Origin: an uncultured Lachnospiraceae bacterium
GTDB taxonomy: Bacteria; Bacillota; Clostridia; Lachnospirales; Lachnospiraceae
Length of the DNA stretch: 5,248 bases
Reading direction: 5' to 3'
Assembly (NCBI GenBank): GCA_910587155.1
Contig: CAJULA010000055.1
Coordinates: 1-5,248 of the forward strand
The position numbers and the translations under genes are program-made. The notes below the pieces were generated by a model that saw nothing but the letters and a program-made list of their open reading frames with translations, searched no databases and was not told where the DNA came from. Numbering within the stretch: the stretch's first letter is position 1; every line of letters starts with the position of its first letter. Positions 1-5,248 of this stretch are shown piece by piece.

Positions 1-45
1 GCCGCCCGCCAGAAAGCTGTATTGTTCCTACTAATTGGGGATAAC
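1..45. other. Unidentified left-edge segment, possibly the 3' end of an insertion in the Maff2-type gene
   Basis: This segment precedes sequence that clearly encodes the end of a Maff2-type protein, but none of its three forward frames gives the Gly/Asn/Pro-rich stretch expected upstream in that family. The frame that continues into Maff2 has a TAA at 32-34. A simple frameshift therefore does not explain it, and inserted DNA does. The end ggggataAC at 37-45 fits the rule that group II introns end in A plus a pyrimidine, and the join would restore the last base of a Lys codon before Gln-Leu-Met. The diagnostic domain V would lie outside the window, so the intron reading is inference only. A transposon end or a rearrangement is equally possible. 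Confidence 0.3.
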
Positions 46-52
46 ACAGCTT
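14..52. repeat. Imperfect inverted repeat across the Maff2 junction
   Basis: AAGCTGT at 14-20 is the perfect reverse complement of ACAGCTT at 46-52. Inside it, GTT (24-26) can pair with AAC (43-45) and CC (27-28) with GG (39-40), leaving ATT (21-23) and AT (41-42) as bulges. The right arm lies in Maff2-like coding sequence and the left arm in the unexplained segment. It could be a folded RNA element near an insertion boundary or chance. No T-run follows it, so it does not look like a terminator. Confidence 0.35.
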
Positions 53-121
53 ATGAGTGGAGGAGGCATTATCATTGTGGCTCAGACGGTGATTCCACAG
101 CTTGCAACACTGTTCTCATAA
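46..121 (+). pseudogene. 3' end of a Maff2-type mobile element membrane protein, 5' part missing or interrupted
   Basis: The frame reads Gln-Leu-Met-Ser-Gly-Gly-Gly-Ile-Ile-Ile-Val and continues through PQLATLFS to a TAA at 119-121. This matches the C-terminal end of Maff2-family proteins, which I recall as short (about 70 residues) small membrane proteins with a pattern like KQLMAGGG followed by a hydrophobic helix and a short tail. They normally sit directly upstream of the VirB6-like gene, as here. The homologous part starts at about 46, and upstream the frame is closed by a TAA at 32-34. The ATG at 53 has no ribosome binding site and would give only 22 residues, so an independent gene is unlikely. 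It is either a disrupted gene or the 3' exon of a gene carrying an intron. The role in conjugation is not known to me beyond association with the channel operon. Confidence 0.6.
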
Positions 122-134
122 GAGATAACCCTTT

Positions 135-1007
135 ATGGGCGGAATCATTGACAAAATCACTGATTTCATAAAGGGAATGCTTCAGGGGTGGGTGCTTGAC
201 AACCTCGGCACGATGTTTACAGACGTCAATGACAAGGTAGGCACGATTGCTGGGGAAGTCAGCAGGACACCCAGTACATGGAACTCCGGCATATTCAATA
301 TGATAAAAACATTGTCGGAAAACGTGGTGATCCCCATAGCGGGGCTGATTATCAGTTTCGTGCTGATTTATGAGCTTATCACAATGGTAATAGACAAAAA
401 CAATATGCATGACTTCGACACAAGCCTGTTCTTCCGTTTTTTATTCAAGGCTTGTATCGCTGTCATGCTGCTTTCCAAGACTTTTGATATTGTCATGGCG
501 GTATTTGACGTTGGAAGCCATGTGGTGACGCAGGCGGCATCTTCCATATCAGGCTCGACAAGCCTTGATGTGGAAGCAACGCTTACTTCCATGTTCAACA
601 GCCAGATTGACACAATGGGCATCGGGGAGCTGATCGGTTTAGGTCTGGAAACTATGGTAATCAGCCTTTGTATGAAAATCATGTCCGTCCTCATCACCGT
701 CATTTTATACGGGCGCATGATTGAGATATACCTTTATGTATCGGTAGCGCCAATCCCGGCAGCGACAGTCACCAACCGGGAATGGGGTACAATCGGGACA
801 AACTATCTAAAGGGGCTTGTCGCACTGGCGTTTCAGGGATTTTTCATTATGGTGTGCGTGGCGATTTATGCTGTGCTGGTGGCGGGTGTCGCAGTAGCGG
901 GCAATCTGCACAGCGCATTATGGTCGGTAGCGGCATACACCGTAATCCTCTGTTTCAGCCTGTTCAAGACAGGCTCGCTCAGCAAATCAATTTTCAATGC
1001 CCACTAA
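135..1007 (+). CDS. VirB6/TrbL-like conjugal transfer membrane protein (CD1112-type)
   Basis: This 290-residue polytopic protein is probably the VirB6/TrbL-type inner-membrane channel component of the element's type IV secretion system. The N-terminal 60 residues are amphipathic and begin MGGIIDKI, as I recall for this family. Hydrophobic segments lie at roughly 64-86, 99-121, 163-190, 197-212, 226-250 and 258-277, and the protein ends KSIFNAH. Length and both ends look complete. Conserved-looking blocks are VIDKNNMHDFDTSLFFR (85-101) and YGRMIEIYLYVSVAPIP (192-208). The ATG at 135 starts 14 bases after the Maff2 stop. Only a weak purine stretch (gaga, 122-125) precedes it, so translation may depend on coupling to the upstream frame. 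Downstream come PrgI and VirB4, the usual partners. A prophage membrane protein is unlikely given this context. Confidence 0.93.
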   Translation: MGGIIDKITDFIKGMLQGWVLDNLGTMFTDVNDKVGTIAGEVSRTPSTWNSGIFNMIKTLSENVVIPIAGLIISFVLIYELITMVIDKNNMHDFDTSLFFRFLFKACIAVMLLSKTFDIVMAVFDVGSHVVTQAASSISGSTSLDVEATLTSMFNSQIDTMGIGELIGLGLETMVISLCMKIMSVLITVILYGRMIEIYLYVSVAPIPAATVTNREWGTIGTNYLKGLVALAFQGFFIMVCVAIYAVLVAGVAVAGNLHSALWSVAAYTVILCFSLFKTGSLSKSIFNAH

Positions 1008-1036
1008 GCCGGAAAATCCGTGCTTGGCGGGCATTG
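995..1036 (+). promoter_or_regulatory. Long hairpin over the VirB6-like stop codon, upstream of the PrgI ribosome binding site
   Basis: The transcript can fold on itself here. CAATGCCC (995-1002) pairs with GGGCATTG (1029-1036). C1004-G1027 and T1005-G1026 (wobble) continue the stem after one A-C mismatch. AAGC (1006-1009) pairs with GCTT (1022-1025), and CGGA (1010-1013) with TCCG (1017-1020). The loop is AAA and T1021 is a one-base bulge. That makes 18 pairs in 42 bases. The VirB6-like TAA (1005-1007) lies inside the left arm and the PrgI ribosome binding site begins 7 bases after the right arm. No T-run follows, so it is not a standard terminator. A role in mRNA stability, processing or adjusting PrgI/VirB4 expression is inferred. 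The fold is read directly from the sequence; the function is not. Confidence 0.6.
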
Positions 1037-1042
1037 CCCACG

Positions 1043-1049
1043 AAAGGAG
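1043..1049 (+). promoter_or_regulatory. Ribosome binding site of the PrgI-family gene
   Basis: AAAGGAG lies 8 bases before the ATG at 1058. It selects this ATG over the in-frame upstream codons, which run back to 782 inside the VirB6-like gene and have no family resemblance. Confidence 0.85.
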
Positions 1050-1057
1050 CAGCATTT

Positions 1058-1465
1058 ATGGCAATATCCGTATCAGTGCCGAAAGACCTGAGTGGAATCA
1101 AGACAAAAGTAGCATTGAACCTTACGAAAAGGCAGATTATCTGTTTTTCGGGAGCTGCCCTTGTGGGTGTTCCTTTATATTTCCTCACAAAAGGGGTATT
1201 GGGAACACAAGCGGCGGCGCTTATCATGGTGGGCGCAATGCTGCCATTCTTCTTTTTGGCGATGTATGAAAAAGACGGTTTCCCGGCAGAGAAGATTTTA
1301 TACTTCATGCTCCGGCAGAAGGTACTCACGCCGGGAATCAGACCGTATAAATCGGAAAACCTCTACAGGCAGTTGGAGGAACGGGAAAAAATCAGGAAGG
1401 AGGTATGTTTCCTTGAAGAAAAAGCAAAAGGCGGCAGTGGGAAAGCCAAAGCCGCAGAAAAATAG
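1058..1465 (+). CDS. PrgI-family mobile element protein (VirB3-like)
   Basis: This 135-residue small membrane protein belongs to the PrgI family, which in Gram-positive conjugation systems sits next to VirB4 and is thought to play the part of VirB3 in the inner-membrane complex. It begins MAISVSVPKDLSGIKTKV, a typical family start. Two membrane helices follow, at about 27-43 and 52-70, then GFPAEKILYFMLRQK, which resembles the conserved cytoplasmic segment of the family. The C-terminus from about 108 is charged, ending in a Lys/Ala/Gly-rich tail. The ATG is fixed by AAAGGAG at 1043-1049. The gap from the VirB6-like stop is 50 bases and contains most of a long hairpin. The last 53 bases overlap the start of VirB4 in another frame, which implies translational coupling. 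A membrane-tethering partner role for VirB4 is inferred from context. Confidence 0.92.
   Translation: MAISVSVPKDLSGIKTKVALNLTKRQIICFSGAALVGVPLYFLTKGVLGTQAAALIMVGAMLPFFFLAMYEKDGFPAEKILYFMLRQKVLTPGIRPYKSENLYRQLEEREKIRKEVCFLEEKAKGGSGKAKAAEK
1397..1403 (+). promoter_or_regulatory. Ribosome binding site for the TTG start of VirB4
   Basis: A perfect AAGGAGG lies inside the PrgI coding sequence, 9 bases before TTG at 1413. The only nearby ATG (1405-1407) is in the wrong frame for VirB4, so this site decides the unusual TTG start. Confidence 0.85.
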
Positions 1466-3911
1466 GCAGACACCGGAAAAGGCGGGACTGACTTTTTCGG
1501 AAAAGAAACGTCTGGCGGAGCTTAGGCGTGTCCTTGCCGGGAACAGCAAGGAACAGGCGAAGCCGGACACCGCACAGAAAACCATTACATTCAAAAAAAT
1601 GTACCGGGACGGCATCTGTCAGGTGGCGGACACTTATTATACAAAAATGGTGGAATTTTTTGATATTAACTATGACTTGCTGGAGGTGGAGGATCAGGCG
1701 GATATTCTGGAGGAATACAGCAAGCTGATTAACTATTTCGATCCGTCCATAAAGTTCCAGTTATTCTTGTTCAACAGGCAGGTCAGCGAGCAGGCGCTTG
1801 CGGAGCAGTTCGACACTCCCCCGCAGGACGATGATTTTAATGATATTCGTGAGGAATACACGCAGATGTTAAAGCACCAGTCGGCAAAGGGCAACAACGG
1901 AATCATCAAGTCAAAGTACCTTATCTTCGGCGTGGAAAGCACAGGCATCAGGGAAGCAAGGAGCAAGTTAAATAACATTGAAAAAGATGTGGTACATAAT
2001 TTAAACAACATCGGCACAAACGCCAGAGGTCTTGACGGGAAGGAAAGGCTCCGTATCTTGCATGAGTATTTCAATCAGGGGACGATGGAGCCTTTCCGCT
2101 TTTCCTTTAAGGAACTGTCAGAATCCGGGAAGTCGGTCAAAGATTATATTGCGCCGCCGGGGTTTGACTTCCGCTATCCGAGCCGCTTCAAGTCCGGCAG
2201 CATCTACGGGAGCGTGTCATACTTAGACATGATTGCGCCCAAGTTTACGGACGAGATGGTGAAAAAGCTGCTGGATATTGATGACAACCTTACCCTCACC
2301 ATGCACATGCAGACCATTGATCCGGTGGAAGCAATCAAGATGATAAAACGTGCGCTCACCGACATTCAGAAAATGAAAATAGAGGAACAGAAGAAGGCTG
2401 TCCGAAGCGGCTATGATATGGATATTCTGCCTACGGACATCGTGACTTATGAGAAGGACACGCTGGAGCTTTTAGATGATCTGAACACAAGCAACCAGAA
2501 ACTTATCAAGATGACCTTCCTGATTACCTGTTACGGGAGGACGAAGCGGGAGCTGGAGAACCTAACGCAGAGGGTGTCCGGCATTATCCAGCAGGCAAAC
2601 TGCAACTTGCGGTGCTTGCAGTATTTACAGGAACAGGGGTTGATGGCGAGTGCGCCGATTGGCTGCAACAATGTGGGGATTGAAAGAAACCTTACCACAA
2701 AGAGCGCCGCTGTCCTTGTGCCTTTCTGCACACAGGAGCTTTTCATGCCCGCACCCGCCATTTATTACGGTCTGAACGCACTTTCCAACAACATGATTAT
2801 GGCAGACCGGAAAAGGCTGCGCACACCCAACGGGGTAATCTTAGGCACACCCGGCAGCGGAAAATCATTCAGCGCAAAGCGTGAGATTTTATCCTGTTTC
2901 CTTATCACAAAGGACGATATTATTGTCTGTGATCCAGAGGGCGAGTATTTTCCGCTGGTGCAGGCGCTTCATGGGCAGGTGGTAAAACTTGCCACCAATT
3001 CAAAAGATTATCTGAATCCGATGGATATTCAGCTCTCCCATAAAGGGGATAAGGAAGCACTGAAATTAAAGAGCGACTTCCTCATTACCCTGTGTGACCT
3101 GATTGCCGGAGGGAAGGACGGTCTGGAAAATGACGAAAAGGGTATCATTGATACCTGTATCAAGCATATCTATGACGGGTATTTCAAGCACCCGAAGCCG
3201 GAGAACATGCCCATACTGGAAGATTTGTATAATGCGCTGTTAAAGTATGAGCCGAGGGATGTTGCGCCGGAGCTGCAGAGGGAAGCGAAGCAGAAGGCGG
3301 TGCGGATTGCCAACAGCCTTGTACTGTATGTGCATGGCTCGCAGAATTATTTTAACCATAGGACTAACGTGGACGCACACAACCGCATCATGTGTTTTGA
3401 CATTCGTGACTTGGGAAACCAGTTAAAAGAGATTGGAATGTTGATTGTGCAGGATGCGGTCTGGAACAGGGTGTCGCAGAACCGGGAACGTAAAGTTGCC
3501 ACAAGGTACTACTGTGATGAGTTCCATTTGCTTTTGAAGGAAAAACAGACCGCCATTTATTCGGTGGAGATTTGGAAACGGTTCAGGAAATGGGGAGGAA
3601 TACCCACAGGCTTGACACAGAACGTGGGCGATTTTCTGAAATCGGAGGAAATTGAGGGCATCTTGGGGAACAGCGATTTTGTATATCTGCTGAACCAGAA
3701 CGCCAAAGACCAGCATATCTTGGCGGATAAACTGGGACTGTCAGAGAAACAGCTCATGCACGTTACCAACTCAGAACCGGGAAGCGGTCTGATACTGTTT
3801 GATAACGTTGTAATCCCATTCGTGGATAAGTACCCGGCAAATACGAAAACTTTTGCGATCATGAACACAAAACCGGAGGAATCTGTAACGAAGGAGGATG
3901 AAGAAAGTTAG
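1413..3911 (+). CDS. VirB4-like conjugal transfer ATPase (CD1110-type)
   Basis: This 832-residue ATPase should power assembly of, or substrate transfer through, the conjugation channel at the cytoplasmic face of the membrane. The N-terminal tail (1-35) is very basic and Lys/Gln-rich. A VirB4-type N-terminal region follows to about 460, and the RecA-like motor domain runs from about 470 to 805. Walker A is GTPGSGKS at 478-485, and CDPEGEY follows at 506-512. Walker B is RYYCDEF at 698-704 with Asp702 and Glu703, and a GLTQNVGDFL motif lies at 733-742. All motor motifs look intact. The TTG start at 1413 is chosen because it follows a perfect AAGGAGG by 9 bases; the open frame continues upstream but there lies out of frame inside PrgI. 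The gene overlaps PrgI by 53 bases and its TAG shares one base with the next GTG. A coupling protein (VirD4) is less likely because of the length and the PrgI neighbour. Confidence 0.95.
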   Translation: MKKKQKAAVGKPKPQKNRQTPEKAGLTFSEKKRLAELRRVLAGNSKEQAKPDTAQKTITFKKMYRDGICQVADTYYTKMVEFFDINYDLLEVEDQADILEEYSKLINYFDPSIKFQLFLFNRQVSEQALAEQFDTPPQDDDFNDIREEYTQMLKHQSAKGNNGIIKSKYLIFGVESTGIREARSKLNNIEKDVVHNLNNIGTNARGLDGKERLRILHEYFNQGTMEPFRFSFKELSESGKSVKDYIAPPGFDFRYPSRFKSGSIYGSVSYLDMIAPKFTDEMVKKLLDIDDNLTLTMHMQTIDPVEAIKMIKRALTDIQKMKIEEQKKAVRSGYDMDILPTDIVTYEKDTLELLDDLNTSNQKLIKMTFLITCYGRTKRELENLTQRVSGIIQQANCNLRCLQYLQEQGLMASAPIGCNNVGIERNLTTKSAAVLVPFCTQELFMPAPAIYYGLNALSNNMIMADRKRLRTPNGVILGTPGSGKSFSAKREILSCFLITKDDIIVCDPEGEYFPLVQALHGQVVKLATNSKDYLNPMDIQLSHKGDKEALKLKSDFLITLCDLIAGGKDGLENDEKGIIDTCIKHIYDGYFKHPKPENMPILEDLYNALLKYEPRDVAPELQREAKQKAVRIANSLVLYVHGSQNYFNHRTNVDAHNRIMCFDIRDLGNQLKEIGMLIVQDAVWNRVSQNRERKVATRYYCDEFHLLLKEKQTAIYSVEIWKRFRKWGGIPTGLTQNVGDFLKSEEIEGILGNSDFVYLLNQNAKDQHILADKLGLSEKQLMHVTNSEPGSGLILFDNVVIPFVDKYPANTKTFAIMNTKPEESVTKEDEES
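3891..3897 (+). promoter_or_regulatory. Ribosome binding site of the methyltransferase gene
   Basis: AAGGAGG lies in the end of VirB4, 13 bases before GTG at 3911. The spacing is longer than the usual 6-9 bases, so initiation may be modest or aided by ribosomes ending VirB4 at the overlapping TAGTG. Confidence 0.6.
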
Positions 3912-4711
3912 TGGAAAGGAATGAGATAAATCTGTCAGACCGGATTTACTGTATGGACTGCATGGATTTGTTTTCGCAAATACCGGACGGATATGTGTCA
4001 ATGATACTCTCCGATCCCCCGTATGGAATTTCCTACCAGAATAATTTTACCAATGCCAAGCATCAGGTACTTGACGGGGATGGGGGAATAGATTATGAAT
4101 TGTTTGCACATGAGAGCTACCGGATTTTGAAAGCGGATGCCCATGCGTATTTTTTTACCCGGTTTGACTGTTATCCATACCATTATGAATGTCTGAAACA
4201 GGCAGGGTTTACCATAAAAAACTGTATGGTTGTGGAGAAAGGAACGGTAGGAGGGATTGGCGATCTGCAGGGGAGCTATGCCAATAATGCGGAATGGGTT
4301 ATTTTCTGCCAAAAAGGAAGGCGGCTGTTCAACCACACAACGCTTATGCAGAACAGAAAAAAAGAAGGCATGAAATTCCATGCAGGCAGAGAACTGAGTA
4401 AAAAATACAAGACAAGGTTCAATGCCTGTTGGTTTGGTGTGGAATATCCAAAGGCAACTTATAATTCTGTCTGGCAGAAACAGAACGGTATATATCACCC
4501 TACGATTAAAAACGTGGAATTTCTTTCATGGCTGATACAAATATCCAGCCAGCCGCAGGAACTGGTATTCGATGGCTTTATGGGAACAGGAAGCACCGCA
4601 CTTGCGGCGATACTGACAAAAAGAAGGTATTTAGGTGCGGAAATCAATCAGGGATATTATGAAACAGCAGTAAGGAGGATTCGGGAAATACAGAAACAGG
4701 ATTCATGTTGA
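3911..4711 (+). CDS. Site-specific DNA methyltransferase, beta class (N6-adenine or N4-cytosine), without a visible restriction partner
   Basis: This 266-residue enzyme probably transfers a methyl group from S-adenosylmethionine to an exocyclic amino group in DNA. The catalytic motif DPPYG (35-39) comes first and the cofactor motif FDGFMGTGS (220-228) comes near the C-terminus, the order typical of the beta class. RIYCMDCMDLF near the start and RRYLGAEINQGYY (238-250) also match these enzymes. The usual HPT-x-KP motif reads HPTIKN (196-201), so the final Pro is replaced. The region between about 45 and 190 should hold target recognition; I cannot predict the site. The GTG start overlaps the VirB4 stop; the next in-frame ATG (3953) would remove conserved residues. 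No nuclease gene is visible. The likely role is protecting transferred DNA from host restriction. Sampled lines show lower GC than VirB4, suggesting a separate origin. CD1109 holds this place in CTn4-like elements. Confidence 0.9.
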   Translation: MERNEINLSDRIYCMDCMDLFSQIPDGYVSMILSDPPYGISYQNNFTNAKHQVLDGDGGIDYELFAHESYRILKADAHAYFFTRFDCYPYHYECLKQAGFTIKNCMVVEKGTVGGIGDLQGSYANNAEWVIFCQKGRRLFNHTTLMQNRKKEGMKFHAGRELSKKYKTRFNACWFGVEYPKATYNSVWQKQNGIYHPTIKNVEFLSWLIQISSQPQELVFDGFMGTGSTALAAILTKRRYLGAEINQGYYETAVRRIREIQKQDSC

Positions 4712-4717
4712 TTTTTT

Positions 4718-4723
4718 GGAGGA
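4718..4723 (+). promoter_or_regulatory. Ribosome binding site of the last gene
   Basis: GGAGGA lies 9 bases before ATG at 4733 in the 21-base gap after the methyltransferase stop. It supports the ATG frame over the overlapping TTG frame that begins at 4716, whose first codon would lie in the binding site itself. Confidence 0.85.
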
Positions 4724-4732
4724 TATAAAAGA

Positions 4733-5248
4733 ATGGCAGAAAATAAGAAAAGAAATACCGCCTACCGTAAAGAGGAAAATGCTTTTACAGGCGGCAGTGC
4801 TGCCTACCAGCCGAGGGATGCCAATACCGGGAAGCCGGGGCATGGTTCAGTCGGGAAAAGTCAGGCAGAAAAAAGTATACGGGCGCATCAGGAAACTTTT
4901 AGACAAAAAGTCCAGAAGTCCGGGCATGGGCAGTCACAGGGAAACAACACTTTTTCGGAACATAAAAGCATGGATTCCAAAAAGGAAGATGCCGGACAGC
5001 ATAAGTCAAACCATGCTTCCAAATCCCATGCGAAAAAGCAGATGTACCAGACTGCTTCTGGACAAAAAGTCCAAAAGTCCGGTGCAGAGCCGGGACAGGA
5101 AGAAAAACCGGATTTTATAAAGGAAAACAGCGGTTTTACCGGGCAGGACAGTTTTAACCATACGGAGGAAACAGAGAAAAGACAGGCGGACGCGGAAGAT
5201 TACCACCGGAGGGACACTTACAGGCAGTCGCAGAAAAAAGGGAAATAC
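4733..5248 (+). CDS. N-terminal part of a large hydrophilic mobile element protein, probably CD1108-type, cut by the window end
   Basis: The frame from ATG 4733 stays open for 172 codons to the last base of the window. It has a good GGAGGA site 9 bases upstream. The visible part begins MAENKKRNTAYRKEENAF, is rich in Lys, Gln, Ser, His, Gly and Glu, and contains no Leu, Cys or Trp, so it should be disordered and cytosolic. There is no signal peptide or membrane segment yet. QKVQKSG occurs twice (residues 58-64 and 111-117), and loose FTG-type motifs recur (18-20, 133-135). Its place after VirB4 and a methyltransferase matches the CD1108 family, whose members I recall as large proteins near cell-wall hydrolases of the mating apparatus. 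That assignment rests on position rather than on motifs. The gene call is firm; the function is open. Confidence 0.82.
   Translation, partial: MAENKKRNTAYRKEENAFTGGSAAYQPRDANTGKPGHGSVGKSQAEKSIRAHQETFRQKVQKSGHGQSQGNNTFSEHKSMDSKKEDAGQHKSNHASKSHAKKQMYQTASGQKVQKSGAEPGQEEKPDFIKENSGFTGQDSFNHTEETEKRQADAEDYHRRDTYRQSQKKGKY
4902..4923 (+). repeat. Direct repeat copy 1, encoding QKVQKSG
   Basis: This 22-base unit (gacaaaaagtccagaag, then tccgg) recurs at 5061-5082 with a single G-to-A difference. The copies are 159 bases (53 codons) apart and in the same frame. It encodes residues 58-64 of the last gene plus edges and suggests internal duplication in the disordered head. Confidence 0.8.
5061..5082 (+). 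repeat. Direct repeat copy 2, encoding QKVQKSG
   Basis: This second copy matches 4902-4923 at 21 of 22 bases and encodes residues 111-117 of the last gene. The one difference is silent (CAG versus CAA, both Gln), which fits either selection on the peptide or recent duplication. Confidence 0.8.

Noticed and set aside
995..1036. Rho-independent terminator after the VirB6-like gene
   Set aside because: The stem is strong, but no T-run follows and the downstream genes belong to the same operon.
782..1057. Upstream extension of the PrgI frame into the VirB6-like gene
   Set aside because: This part is a shadow of the VirB6-like coding sequence; ATG 1058 has AAAGGAG at good spacing and starts the family-like sequence.
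1161..1412. Upstream extension of the VirB4 reading frame to ATG 1161
   Set aside because: The extension is out of frame inside PrgI, has Trp/Arg/Cys-rich shadow composition and no ribosome binding site; TTG 1413 has a perfect one.
3898..3924. Eight-codon frame ATG...TGA between VirB4 and the methyltransferase
   Set aside because: The ATG abuts AAGGAGG with no spacing, so initiation is unlikely; it looks incidental.
3998..4498. Antisense 166-residue open frame opposite the methyltransferase
   Set aside because: It lies wholly opposite a gene with intact motifs, and the translation is Cys/Phe/Ile-rich with no recognisable domain.
4716..5120. 134-residue frame starting at TTG 4716
   Set aside because: Its start codon overlaps the GGAGGA binding site of the ATG 4733 frame, its composition is Arg/Pro/Lys shadow-like, and the 4733 frame stays open throughout.
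3911..5248. Complete restriction-modification system
   Set aside because: Only the methyltransferase is present; the next frame shows no nuclease motif in the visible 172 residues.

Overview
The window is a slice of the conjugation (type IV secretion) operon of an integrative conjugative element from a Gram-positive Clostridia-type host, probably a gut Lachnospiraceae or Ruminococcaceae relative. The evidence is gene content and order: Maff2-like tail, VirB6/TrbL-like membrane protein, PrgI-family protein, VirB4-like ATPase, DNA methyltransferase, then a long hydrophilic protein. This matches the CD1112-CD1111-CD1110-CD1109-CD1108 order that I recall from Clostridioides difficile CTn4/Tn1549-type elements. 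Strong AAGGAGG-type ribosome binding sites, TTG and GTG starts and tight gene packing fit the same hosts. All genes are on the + strand.

Layout. Positions 1-45 do not fit any gene I recognise. At about 46 the sequence becomes the 3' end of a Maff2-type gene (stop at 119-121), so that gene is interrupted, perhaps by the end of a group II intron or another insertion. The VirB6-like gene (135-1007) follows. An 18-pair imperfect hairpin (995-1036) covers its stop codon and ends just before the PrgI ribosome binding site. PrgI (1058-1465) overlaps VirB4 (TTG start at 1413, stop at 3911). The VirB4 stop overlaps the GTG start of a beta-class DNA methyltransferase (3911-4711). A new reading frame starts at 4733 and is still open at the window end (5248); it is strongly hydrophilic and lacks leucine, cysteine and tryptophan over its first 172 residues.

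How the genes work together. The VirB6-like protein, PrgI (VirB3-like) and the VirB4 ATPase would form the inner-membrane core of a DNA-transfer channel. The methyltransferase would modify element or host DNA and so help the element escape restriction. The last gene probably encodes a further mating-channel or cell-wall component. No stretch above 300 bases lacks a gene. I see no tRNA, rRNA, CRISPR array, integrase, origin of transfer or cargo gene, and no clear promoter or terminator; the genes appear to be transcribed through from upstream. I found no evidence of a wholly new system. The points most worth a second look are the hairpin at 995-1036 and the broken Maff2 gene.
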